From Kalmusia sp. IMI 367209 (lineage: Eukaryota > Ascomycota > Dothideomycetes > Pleosporales > Didymosphaeriaceae), in the NCBI GenBank assembly GCA_027946365.1, contig JAPEUQ010000011.1, positions 868,001 to 932,000 on the forward strand: DNA of 64,000 nucleotides. The letters are read 5' to 3'. The notes under the pieces were generated by a model that saw only the letters and a list, made by a program, of their open reading frames with translations, ran no database searches and was not told the origin of the DNA. Of this stretch, positions 44,784 to 54,670 are shown piece by piece. Each line of letters opens with the position of its first letter. Positions within the stretch are counted from its first letter, which is position 1. The position numbers were made by a program, and so were the translations under genes.

Positions 44784-46252
44784 ATGTACCTCTCCGCATC
44801 GGTCTTGACCGCCGCCCTCGTGGTCACGGGGGTTACTGCGCACCCACAAAAGTCGAAATGCAAGCCGTTCCAGGGAGAATTTACTATCGATGAGTACCAG
44901 CTATACCCTGAAAATGCGGACTTCGATTTCAACACGTGCAAACTGTACATCGGCCAGCTTTGGAACGCATCTCTAGGCATCTACGACCCGTACACCAAGA
45001 AACATGAAGTCGTCGAGTTCCCAGGAATCTCGCACAACCCCACGCTCAACATGGGTGGTGTGGGCGTAGACAAGCGCACTGGCCTGTGAGTCCTCATCCT
45101 TCCATCCTCCCTTACACATTCATCAATTGCTGTCCTATCTGTTCACTTCATATAACGTTGACGGACCCTGACCATGTACAGTATCTCCCTCGTCGCCAAC
45201 GGCCCCCTAGAGTTCCCTACAAACGGCGCAAACATCACTGGCGACCGCTGGCTCATCTCCTATGATCCGCTTGCCAAGAAGACCGTCTACCAAGTAAACC
45301 TCACCGCCACCTCGCAAGGCAAGTACGGCGGCTTTCAAGATGTCGAGCAGGATCCTGCCGGCAACACCTTCGTCGTGGGATCCTTCCCTGGCACGCTCAC
45401 CAAGGTCTCCAAGGATGGGAAGACCGTCACCCCGTGGTATCTCCCTGCGACGATCAACAGCACGAACAAGGGCCTAAGCGGTATTGCTACGGATGGGTGG
45501 ACCTTGCTCGCGTACGGCGACGCAAGCGGCGAGCTGTGGAAGTTTGACACGAGGGCGAAGACGGGTGTTCCCACCGTTGTGCCTGTGAAAGGAAACCACA
45601 CCTTCGTGGGTAGCGACGCCATCTACCTCCCGCCAAAGTACAACTCGGCTGTTCTCCTTATCGCCGAGGCCGCTGCTGGCGTGAGCGTCTTCAAGTCCAC
45701 CGATGGATGGAAGTCAGCCGACTTCTTGGGTACCGTGGGACTTGCGCCGGTGAGTAAACCCCACATCTTTTCATTTTTCCTCTTGCAAGGAAGGCGAAGA
45801 GCCAGGACAAGATCAGCTGCTGATGATACGCATAGGTCGACCCTGGCACCGTGCTCGTAGCCCCCGTCCAAGTCGGCGACGGCATCTAGCAAGTCTTCGC
45901 CTACTTCGGCGACGAGGGCCTCGGCGGCCCCGGCACCGCTGGCTCGCGCGCCCAGTTCCCCTTCTACGACATCTCGGCCGAGGTCGACAAGCTGGTCAAG
46001 GGATGCTCCAAGGCGCACCGTCGCAGCGAAGAGCCTGAGCAGGCCGAGGTAGCCTCGTGGTACTACAAGGGCCACTCAAAGCGGAGCGAGGAGGCTGAAC
46101 AGAGCGAGGTAGCATCTTGGTATCTAAAGGGACACTCGAAGCGCAATGAGGAGGCTGAGCAGGGAGGCGTGGCGAGCTGGTATTACAAGGGACATTCGAA
46201 GCGGAGCGAGGAGACGCCAGAGGTGGCGAGCTGGTACTACAAGGGCCATTAG
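44784..46252 (+). CDS. Secreted TRI14/Mala s 1-like beta-propeller with C-terminal kexin-type repeats; in-frame TAG
   Basis: Exons 44784-45085, 45182-45749 and 45836-46252 make 428 codons, one of which (codon 308, 45887-45889) is TAG. Residues 1-19 form a signal peptide (YLSASVLTAALVVTGVTA). Residues about 25-345 match the secreted propeller family that includes Fusarium TRI14 and the Malassezia allergen Mala s 1 (for example GGFQDVEQDPAGNTFVVGSF and STNKGLSGIATDGW). From codon 354 there are four repeats of period 20 ending in Lys-Arg, with core WYYKGH or WYLKGH, as in kexin-processed peptide precursors. The frame after the TAG is perfectly kept, so the stop is recent, read through, polymorphic or an assembly error. 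If it acts as a stop, the repeats are not made. TRI14 itself is not a toxin-forming enzyme. Confidence 0.75.
46025..46249 (+). repeat. Four 60-bp coding repeats (kexin-cleavable peptides)
   Basis: Units are 46025-46084, 46085-46144, 46145-46204 and a shortened last unit 46205-46249. Each encodes an acidic Ser/Glu/Ala/Gln spacer, then VASWYYKGHS (WYLKGHS in unit 2), then Lys-Arg. The last unit ends the protein directly after the core. An Arg-Arg pair precedes the first unit. Synonymous differences between units (for example TGGTACTAC versus TGGTATTAC) show that the peptide core is held constant while the third positions drift. Confidence 0.93.
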
Positions 46253-46717
46253 ATGGAGAGTCGAGAAGAGTAAGCTTAGGTTTGGTATAGGTGTATTATA
46301 GATAGAACATATAGAATAACAAATGCGAGTTCATTACTTCCTCTTACGCTCGAGCCGGGGTTCTAGCTGTGTTTGCCCTGTCCTTGTGTGGCTAGATTTG
46401 AGCCCTACGATAGCCTAGATGTATTGATTACGAAGCATATGTAATTCATGAGAGGTTAGTCAATCAGCTTTCTTCTTGGTGTTTGAATGGACAACATGCA
46501 GCCGTGTCGTGCAGAAGGCAAACGACGAAGCTCTTAGGCTGTGCACACATCAATCCGGGCAAGCACTATCACTATGGCGCGCAATCACGGGCAGGCATAT
46601 AACGACAGAGTAAGAAGGAGCTCAAATGATGAGAATGTTAATTGATTCAAGCTATCTGAAGTGTTTATCGGTGGTGTGGAGCGGATGAGGCAGTGCCCCA
46701 CACCACGCGACAAGTTG
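46253..46717. other. 3' flank of the kexin-repeat gene
   Basis: No gene or repeat was recognised. Confidence 0.5.
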
Positions 46718-47065
46718 TTAAGTCGCATTGTGGCGATTTATTGCGCTCAAGGCTGTGATTATGGCAGCTTTGGTATTTTGATGGAGATCGTCCGGCGTTG
46801 ACAATAAAGCTGCGATGGCTGCGCTGATGGCTGCGATGGTTTGTCTGAGTAGGTTAGCCGGAGAACTAAAGAAAAGGCTGAAGAAAACTTACGACAAGAG
46901 GTTTTGGAAACCTGTGAGATTTTGAGCGAAGGCGTCGGCTCTGTTGGTGAGAGGCTTTGACGCGCGGTGACGCGCGTTGTTGTTTTGATCTTGCGACGAG
47001 TCAGTAAACAAACCAAAAGTGAAGACTGAGTACATACTTTTGTGTAAGCTGTTGCTCGCCACCAT
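46718..47065 (-). CDS. Putative small protein, three short exons
   Basis: Not recognised. Exons 47065-47038, 46989-46893 and 46823-46718 join in phase to a 76-residue protein. The introns (48 and 69 nt) have GTATGT and GTAAGT donors, and a CTGAC- or CTAAC-type branch site upstream of each acceptor. The second half is helix-like and alanine-rich (RADAFAQNLTGFQNLLSA, then LSTPDDLHQNTKAAII). There is no signal peptide or known motif. It may be the 3' end of a longer gene whose upstream exons lie at 47080-47460. It lies tail to tail with the kexin-repeat gene. Confidence 0.4.
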
Positions 47066-48150
47066 CTGTGGACTTACGAGTGTGCAACCTCAACCCCGTC
47101 GCCATTGCTCCTCACGGATTATCAACCTTCATCAGACTCTCACCTCCATGGGCCTCTACCCAAGAGGGGTAGAGCCACATTTCAGTTCGAGACTGCACGA
47201 CGGATCGACGACTTACGGGCGCACCCAGCGATAGACCGCTCACTGGACATTACCCAGCGGGAAGGAACCAAGAGCCGCTGCCAGGTACAAGGCGAGTGAT
47301 TGTCCGAGCACCACGATGCCACGCAGCCGCGTCGTACCGATGCCCCGTGCGGCTGCCGGCGCGACGGGCTGTGCGAGTGTTGAAGAGTAGACCTGGATGA
47401 TTGTAAGTCAAGGCGATGGTCAAAAAATGGTTGGTGAGACTTACTTGGTGCCCTCCATGGGCAAGTTTTGCGAAGTCGTGAGAAAAGTCGTGAGAGAAAA
47501 GGGGAGAGCGGTAGGCAGGCGGGGCTTTTATACAACGCAGGTGCCAAAGTGAGCTCGCTAACGATACTAGCGTGGTCTTAGGTCATAGATCATCCGGGCA
47601 CATTGGCGCAAACCAATGGGGAATGCCAGCTTCACCGACGAGAAGACTTGGCGAGTGAACGCATCGGTCATGTGAGCAAGCGAGTCTCTACGTGAAGTGG
47701 CATTTACTCAAGAATATCACTAATGATAGTAAACAAAGCCCATAAATAATAGTATGTACTCTATGTAATCATCTGCAGGTGTTTCCGGCGAGGCGGACGC
47801 AATAAACAGCTATACAGTCGCATGGAGCCCCTTAACGAAACTACCCAACACTTTCAAACAGTTATACCACCAACGCTAAAATCATGCTCAGGCGATCTCG
47901 TTCTTATTATCATTATCTAGACCGTTGATTCCTGCAAAAGGATCCATTAAATGGCAGCCCCATGTGACTGGTGCGCGCTTCTTGACCTTGCCCAGGCCTG
48001 CCACCAACTCGACTATAGCATGAACTCTACAGCTTCGGAATGCGACGAAGAACTGCATTATATAAAGAGCCAATATGTTTCTATGATCTAGGTTCAAAGA
48101 GTGTCCAATCAATCACACCCAAGCAGCACCAATCTCACATATCCCACGCA
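47066..48150. other. Spacer with TATA-like site and splice-like signals
   Basis: On the minus strand there is a TATA-like box (TATAAAAG near 47526-47533), an ATG at 47457-47459 and a splice-like pair (gtaagt after codon 5, atccag about 50 nt later). The frame continuing best as protein (RGIVVLGQSLALYLAAALG, a possible membrane helix) does not join in phase to that ATG. A small gene is likely here, but its structure was not solved. Confidence 0.3.
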
Positions 48151-49884
48151 TCACACAATCTCAACCCACTTCTCCCTCCACCCACCCTTGAGCGCAACCT
48201 TGATCCCCCACCTCTCCCAAGCCTTCCCCAGCAACCCCAGCACCACAAACCCCACCCAGACGTACCCGCCGACCAGCTTCACGCCCCGAAACGGCGCCCC
48301 CACCGCATGCACCGCTTCGCGGATCGCGTCCAGCACGAAGTAGATGGCAATCAGCGCATACACCAACAAGCAGATCTTGAGAACCAGGCTGAAGAAGCCC
48401 GTTATCTGCGCGAAGCCCGTCTCGAATTTGCCCTTCGCCGTGGGCGTCGGTGCTGCCGTGGGGCGAGCCACCTTCCTGGGGGACGCCGGGCGCGATGTTG
48501 CGGGTATGCTTGGAGGCGGCGTGGCATGCTGGATGAAGGGATCTATGTATGCTGATAGCGGCTTCGCCGCCGCCACCGCTGCTGCTGTTGCTGCCGGCAT
48601 CGTCACATTTGCCGTCGTAGGCTTCGCGACTCGCGGTCCTGCAGGTCGTAGCCAGGCCCACCGGCTCGTGAGGGTGCGCTTTGGTTCGTTCTTCTTCTTC
48701 GCCTTTGGCCCCAGATCCGGCCTCGCTTTTGCGGCGTCGGTGCCTGTGATGGAGGCTGTACTGTATCCGAATATGGAGTCCTTTGTAGCGGCAACGTTCT
48801 CGCTCGCGCTCGTCGTGTTCGCGAAGCGCGGGAAGGACTTCGTGGGCGACGGTGAGCGGGTGCTGTCGCTGGAGGACTGGGGCGAGCGATTGTAGAGCGC
48901 CCACCAACTCTCTTTCTGCGGGGGGTCTGGCTGAGCGGTGTTGGCTTTGGGCACAAGGCGTACTTTAATTCTGGGCGAGGTCGAGACTGGCGAGGCTCTG
49001 GCGCCTGTGCCTGCATCACTTCGTTGGAAGCGTGTATGCGAAGTCGAGGTGGTGCTGCCCAGTCCTACTGTTTTCTCTGTGATAGAGATACTGCTGGACT
49101 TGGTGTTCGACCGTGGACTTTGGTCGTGAGCGCTAGGGAAGGTGTGCTGTTTACGCGGCGGCGGCGCTGCTGTCCATGTGTTTTGTACTATGGGCGGGCT
49201 TATAGGGAACGAGCCTGCAAGCGACGATTGCGGTGGACTAGCTGGTGGGTGAAGATCTAATTCTAGCGGCACAGGCTGTTCTTTCTTGCTCGTATACGCG
49301 TAATCATATGATATGATCTTCGATGGTACACGCACGCCCTCGTCCTTATTCCGTTCGCGCACCTCCTGCGCTTTCTGCTTGTATGTTTGATATGCATCGA
49401 CTTGCGCCTTTGAAGGTACGGGTATCTTGGCCCTGAATATAGGAGCGTCTAGGACAGGTTCTCGAGTGGTGGGCATCTGTATGGCGAAGGCATCGCTCTC
49501 GAATGCGGGCTCTGTATCCGTGGCTTCGGTGCGGATGGTACTCCAGTCTGTTTTCCTACTGCGAGGTTCTTTTGCAGGGCTCTTTTTGATCTCGAGGAAG
49601 TATTCTGACGATTGCGAGCGTTCTAGTCGATTTCTAGACGCAAGAGAGCTGGTCTTGCTGTAAATAAGATGCGGGGGAGGGGGAGGTGGCGTTGTAGAGA
49701 AAGATAGAGCTGCTTCTCGTTTTTCGGGAGTTTTATAGTTTAGGAAGGATACGTTGCTGGGAGAAAGATGTTCTGTTCTTGGGTTTGGGAACTGTGCTGT
49801 TATCATCTCTTGCTGCGGTCGAGGTTCACGACGGAAAAACATGCCGTGTCTTTTGCTTGCCGGAAACACAGATTCTACTTGCAT
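48151..49884 (-). CDS. Hypothetical protein with long disordered region and two C-terminal membrane helices
   Basis: Single exon, 577 residues from ATG 49882-49884 (the frame is open slightly upstream but without an ATG). Residues 1-480 are Ser/Pro/Thr/Lys-rich and disordered, with a poly-proline run (TTPPPPPPH) and the short conserved-looking segment SKAQVDAYQTYKQKAQEVRE. Two hydrophobic helices lie near the end: about 494-522 (FFSLVLKICLLVYALIAIYF) and about 538-554 (LVGGYVWVGFVVLGLLG). They are followed by a basic, amphipathic tail ending KWVEIV. The layout suggests a membrane protein with a large cytosolic arm, for example at the nuclear or plasma membrane (inference). No family was recognised. 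Confidence 0.75.
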   Translation of the reverse strand: MQVESVFPASKRHGMFFRREPRPQQEMITAQFPNPRTEHLSPSNVSFLNYKTPEKREAALSFSTTPPPPPPHLIYSKTSSLASRNRLERSQSSEYFLEIKKSPAKEPRSRKTDWSTIRTEATDTEPAFESDAFAIQMPTTREPVLDAPIFRAKIPVPSKAQVDAYQTYKQKAQEVRERNKDEGVRVPSKIISYDYAYTSKKEQPVPLELDLHPPASPPQSSLAGSFPISPPIVQNTWTAAPPPRKQHTFPSAHDQSPRSNTKSSSISITEKTVGLGSTTSTSHTRFQRSDAGTGARASPVSTSPRIKVRLVPKANTAQPDPPQKESWWALYNRSPQSSSDSTRSPSPTKSFPRFANTTSASENVAATKDSIFGYSTASITGTDAAKARPDLGPKAKKKNEPKRTLTSRWAWLRPAGPRVAKPTTANVTMPAATAAAVAAAKPLSAYIDPFIQHATPPPSIPATSRPASPRKVARPTAAPTPTAKGKFETGFAQITGFFSLVLKICLLVYALIAIYFVLDAIREAVHAVGAPFRGVKLVGGYVWVGFVVLGLLGKAWERWGIKVALKGGWREKWVEIV

Positions 49885-50419
49885 AGTTATGGAGTAGAAT
49901 TTGACACCATATATGGCAATGAGCAAAAGCTCAAGGGAAGCCCAGATATACTAGCATTGGATTGAAGCTGAAAATTGAGGTGGATAGCCGGAATGTGGGT
50001 GGCTGACATGGTGACGGAAAAAAATGCGAGGAATGTGGAGTGACGCAAGAGTCTCGAGGATCCACACACGGAGCCTACCAGAACCACATTTCAAGAGAAC
50101 GTTGTACGATGTTCTGCATACAGCATGAAAACGGGTGGTGATTTACCCAGGATGCACCGTACACAGACTTCCTGGTGAACGACCGCTCTGAACTCCCGGC
50201 TGCAAAGAATTTGGTTCGATATAGAATTGCTTTACAACGATATCTAATAGCTATTCCATGCCATCGACAATGATCTCGAGGGTATCTGTATGGCGGAGTG
50301 ACTTCGATACCGGGTGAAGTCAGATTGCAACCCACAACTCCCTATTGAAACGCCACGCCAATATGCCGAACTTATCCAAAACGCCTAGCAAAATGTGACA
50401 CCGCACATTGGTCCGGAGA
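49885..50419. other. Spacer upstream of the two-helix protein
   Basis: 5' side of the membrane-protein gene and 3' flank of SEH1. No feature was recognised. Confidence 0.5.
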
Positions 50420-52278
50420 TCAGTTATCACCTGATGTTCCGATCTCAGAATACTCAAGCCAGTGGCCGTTGATGGCTTTCTTCCATGTACGAATTGCAGC
50501 GTCGTCTCCGGTGGTCACAAGCAGATCGCCTAAGCATGGTTAGCATCGATGGGCCGAACAAGTACAGTGCTATATCACGATCCCTGTATAGTTTGCCTTT
50601 GTGAAGTGCATTGCAGGGTAATATATCAAACAAAAAAGTACGAAAATTAATGACACGGCGCTTCATTACTGACGTACCCATTTGCGAGAAAGCCACGCGC
50701 CATACGGCACCCTGGTGGCTGGTGAGCTCATCTACAAGTTTGACCACTTGTGAGATCCGACCAGGGCCTTGCTCGTGGTCTTGAGCTGGCTGCGGGCCCT
50801 TTGAAGCTCCGGCCAAACCCGCCCCGATACCCGAAGGCGCCCGCGACTTGCTCATCTGTGGCGAAGAGAGTGTGTTAGTAATGGTAGAAGCTGAAGAAGC
50901 TCCAGTGGTGGACGCTTTATCGGAGTGTGGCGTAGAAAGCTCGTAGATGCGTATAGCACCATCTTTGCTCGCTGTTGCGAGAACATCATAACCTCTCATG
51001 GAACCATTAGCCCACGCCACGTCCCGAATGATCTGCCGAGCACCTTCGAGTTCCGCAACCCGGAAGAATCGTTTGGTTTTGTCGGTTCTGAAGATGAGAA
51101 CCTTGTTCATCGCTGCGACGGCTAGGCCGAGGGATTTGCGATCTAGACCAGCCATGATTGCTGTCCAGCAAGGGAGCTTCTCTTTGTGGAAGGCGACTTT
51201 AAAGCCAACCTCCTCTTGGCGCTCTGGAGGATTGTTTCCACACACCCAGGTCTCGGCTATGATACTCCATTCGTTGAGATTACTCTGATCAGTAGGCTCG
51301 TAGACGAGAAGCAGGCCATCGCGGGTGATTAGTGCGAGCCAGGTCTCCTGCATGATGTTCTTGAAATCTAGTGACATGAATGGGGCGTTGGTCTGCGACG
51401 CAAGATTGGCGATCAACTTGAATCGGTTGCCTGACATGGGCACCTCGGTCACATCCTCTTGCCAAAGCTTGCAGCGGCCGTCTTCGCCAATGCTGCCGAC
51501 GACCTCGCCCATGAAAGGGCCATTCCACTTGACCTGAGGGCTGTCAGACGATATGCAAAGATAAGGTGTGGCAAAACGGTCGTGCAGATGCCGGGATCAC
51601 AGACAGGGTTGGCCGAAAATTGCGGACTTCCGGTGCAGTCTGCAGGTGTAAAAGAGTGCTCTGTAGTGATACACTGTACGGAACAACTACCGGGTGCTCG
51701 CATGGGGTGGCACTCACATCGACAATTTCAGCATCGTGCGCCTTCCAGCTCTCGACGAGGGTCCAAGATTCATCCTTCTTGTCCCAGACCTTGAGGCGGT
51801 GGTCCGAACTGGCCGTGACCATACGCGTGCCAAAGTAGTTGAAATCGACGGCGAGAACGAGATCTTGGTGCCCGTGGGCAAAGGACTGGAAGTTGCGCTC
51901 CGACGCCATGGTGGAGTAGGCGTTGCGAGCTCTCAGGAAATGGGCCTGGAGATGGACCTGCACGTGCTGCTCGATGGCGGTCGTGCTTCCGTCAGCTGAG
52001 GGCTCCTGTAGCAGCGGCAGGACGAGATCGCCTTCTACGACGACGCCATCATCGAGCGTAACGATATTCAGATGAGAATGGCCACGATGGTGGGACCGTG
52101 CCTCGGCGTAGTGTGGGGCGTTTGGATCGCCAGGCGACAAGCTGGAATCTGAAGCTGCGCGCGAGGGGAGGCGCGAGGGTGTCAGGTTCGACAGAAAAGC
52201 CGGGCGATGTAACTTGCGCGTCACTGCGTCTAGATTGAGCTGGATGGGATCATGCTCGGTGGTCGCTCTGTAGTCCAT
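50420..52278 (-). CDS. SEH1: Nucleoporin SEH1, WD40 protein
   Basis: Beta-propeller subunit of the Nup84/Y complex of the nuclear pore and of the SEA/GATOR2 complex at the vacuole. Exons 52278-51718, 51533-50678 and 50529-50420 give 508 residues. The classical SEH1 start region FAHGHQDLVLAVDFNYFGTR begins only at about residue 130. It is followed by WD blades (TASSDHRLKVWDK; GSIGEDGRCKLWQED; TASKDGAIRIYEL; TTGDDAAIRTWKKAI) and the end HWLEYSEI. The 123 residues before the internal ATG at 51907-51909 are unusual for SEH1. That internal ATG has a perfect ccaccATGg context, so two products, or a 5' UTR that is merely open, are possible. It shares a 176-bp divergent promoter with ALG7. Confidence 0.92.
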
Positions 52279-52454
52279 CTTGCTGCTCAAAGCGCGCGCG
52301 GCCTGGGCTCTCGTTTCGGGTTTAGGTGGAGCTTACGAAAGAGCCTCTGCAAAAGGTGGCTTCAACACCACCACGGCCCGCCGAGCCTCACGAACTTGCC
52401 GTCTTGCGCAAACCAGCCTTTTTTGCGGTTTTCCTTTGTTGTCACTCCGTCGGC
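52279..52454. promoter_or_regulatory. Short divergent promoter SEH1/ALG7
   Basis: Only 176 bp separate the two ATGs, which point away from each other. If the internal SEH1 ATG is the main start, the shared region widens to about 545 bp. No specific factor site was identified. Confidence 0.6.
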
Positions 52455-53979
52455 ATGTCGACTGCCCTCAGCTCGACGGAGGCTTATTCGCTGCTGTCTC
52501 TTTCCTTGGCGGCCGTGGGCGTGCTTCTGAACACTTTCACCGGCGAGGGCGAGCCACTAATCGCCTCGATTGCTTTCAGCTGCCTCGCATTCTCCTTCTG
52601 TTATGCACTCATACGATGGCTGGGGAACGCCTTTATACGGCGGGGGTTCAAGGGCAAGGATCTATGCAAGCTTAAACAGACCGAGATGTACGACCATCCG
52701 CCGCCTCCCGAGAGTAATCGCAGCTCACATGACCTAGCCCAGAGACCATGGGCGCCGTGTGTGCCATGGTGTATCTCTTCACTATCATAACATTCATTCC
52801 ATGGCCCTTCTACAAGGACATTGTCGTGGCAACCTCAGGCGGCGGCAATCGCGATGTCATTAAAGAGCTAGAAGAGGTCGAGACTGGCAGGCTGCTTCAC
52901 CGCTTCCCCCACAACAAGGTACTATGCCCCTCATCGAGAGACGCGTCCACCCATTCACCATAGCCCAGCTCGCTTCGTTCCTGTCCGCCATCCTCTCGCT
53001 GCAGACCATTGTTCTGCTAGGCATTGGTGACGACCTGTTCGACATCAGATGGAGGCACAAGGTGTTCATTCCGGCCGTCGCAGCCATCCCGATGCTCATC
53101 GTCTACTTTGTGGACTTTGGTGTCACGCAAATGGTGGTCCCGATACCGCTGAGACCGTATCTCGGAGAATTGTTCGATCTTGGTGTGTGTGACGCTCCCC
53201 GTCTCTGTGGGACGAGGCTAACAGCTGCAGGCTGGCTGTACTACGCATACATGGCCCTGCTCTCCATCTTCTCGTCGAATAGCATCAACATCCTCGCTGG
53301 CATCAACGGCATCGAGGTTGCGCAGTCGCTGGTAATTGCCGTCCTGATCGTAGTCAACGACGTTCTGTACCTGTCGCCGTTCACTGCTTATCCGCATCCC
53401 GCGACTGACTCGCACTTGTTCTCCCTGTATCTCTTGCTGCCCTTCATCGGGGTGTCACTTGCGCTCCTGAAGCACAACTGGTTCCCGGCCAAGGTGTTTG
53501 TCGGAGACACGTACTGCTACTTTGCAGGCATGGTCTTCGCCGTCGACGGGATCCTAGGCCACTTCAGCAAGACACTGATCCTGCTGCTCTTGCCACAAGG
53601 ATTCAACTTTGTCTACTCAGCTCCGCAGCTGTTCCACATGGTGCCATGCCCCCGACATCGGCTCCCGCACTTCAATGCACGGACCGGACTTCTTGAATGC
53701 TCGCGCGTCGAGTTCAAGAAACCTCTTGTCCGCCCGATAGCGGAGAGCCTGAAGCTACTGCACCGGCTTCGGCTGCTGGACGTCGAGACAGACGGAAACG
53801 GGCAGGTGGTGTCTTCGTCCAATTTCACAATCATCAACCTGTGGTTGGTGTGGTTTGGGCCCATGCGGGAGGACCGCCTTGCATTAGGACTATTGGCGTT
53901 TCAGACGGGGCTGGGGATTCTGGGGCTGCTGGTACGGCACCGCATGGCGCTACTTGTATTCACGGCGGACAACTGGTAG
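52455..53979 (+). CDS. ALG7: UDP-GlcNAc:dolichyl-phosphate GlcNAc-1-phosphate transferase
   Basis: ER membrane enzyme for the first step of N-glycan precursor synthesis, the target of tunicamycin in the family. Four exons, 52455-52687, 52738-52918, 52969-53182 and 53231-53979, give 458 residues. The frame is open to 52326, but the first ATG is 52455. Family motifs are PETMGAVCAMVYLFTIITF, IGDDLFDIRWRHKVFIPA with the Asp pair, NSINILAGINGIEVAQS and KVFVGDTYCYFAGM. About ten hydrophobic helices are visible. Each 48-50-nt intron restores a conserved motif when removed. It is divergent from SEH1, and LEU1 follows on the same strand. Confidence 0.96.
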
Positions 53980-54670
53980 AAGTAGGTGATATTCGATAGT
54001 GCAGGCCGGACACGGATCGGCAAGGGTAGGATAGAGACGAAAATTGTACAGAGACTTTGGGCATGCTCGGACCGCACACGGGACCGATCGGTCCAGTATA
54101 GACGCGAGGCGCATGGGCAAACGTGCCAATCGGAGGGCGCCTGTTTCGTGCTTATGCCGCGCGCGGAAGACGGAAAATTTGGGCTACGCTGGGCTAAACG
54201 CGGGGCTTAGCTCGAGGGCGAGGCCGGGCATGCCAGCGAAAGAGGGCCGCGCTGAACGTCATCACGAAGCTGCCGGGCACGCGTAGGGCCTAGCCGCAGC
54301 ACCCTCGCGCAGCAGTCACCACGCCAAAAAAATGCTGCCGCAATCGCAGCGCCCGGCAGCAGCCTCTAGCAGCTTGTTGCACGCACTGGCACGACCCCCG
54401 CCACAGCTCGCGGAGGGCTCGCGCGGTTAGCCGAAGGAGGCCGGGCGTCATCAAATAGGTCGACGTTGATATGCGCTCCGAAAATCGGCATCCAGCTTCT
54501 TTTGCGCGCCAGAGTCCGCTATAACAGTGCCACGGCTCCTCGTCTGGCCCTGGAACGCTTCCGGTGCTGACACTGCTTCTCCTTTCCCCTCTCTCGCTTT
54601 CCCTTTTCTTCCGGGTTCGAGGTATACCAGGCCTCGTTGTAATAGTAGCACACAACTCGGCTTAAAAACC
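53980..54670. other. ALG7 - LEU1 spacer (LEU1 promoter)
   Basis: GC-rich, no gene. The last 100 bases are pyrimidine-rich, as in many fungal promoters and 5' UTRs. Confidence 0.5.

Noticed and set aside
46025..46249. CRISPR-like regular 60-bp repeat
   Set aside because: The repeats are coding, in frame, and vary at third codon positions; this is a eukaryotic genome.
46025..46249. Alpha-pheromone precursor
   Set aside because: Kexin sites and Glu/Ala spacers fit, but the core lacks the usual Cys/Gly-Gln-Pro features of ascomycete alpha-pheromones, and a whole propeller precedes it.
44784..46252. Trichothecene cluster member
   Set aside because: Only similarity to TRI14; no trichodiene synthase or other TRI-type gene is present in the window.
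47182..47547. Minus-strand 121-codon frame read as one gene
   Set aside because: Starts with non-family Arg/Ser-rich sequence; splice signals inside suggest another structure. Kept only as an unresolved region.
48161..48907. Minus-strand 248-codon frame and plus-strand 183-codon frame
   Set aside because: Alternative frames of the 577-residue two-helix membrane protein; composition is of the shadow type (Arg/Gly-rich).
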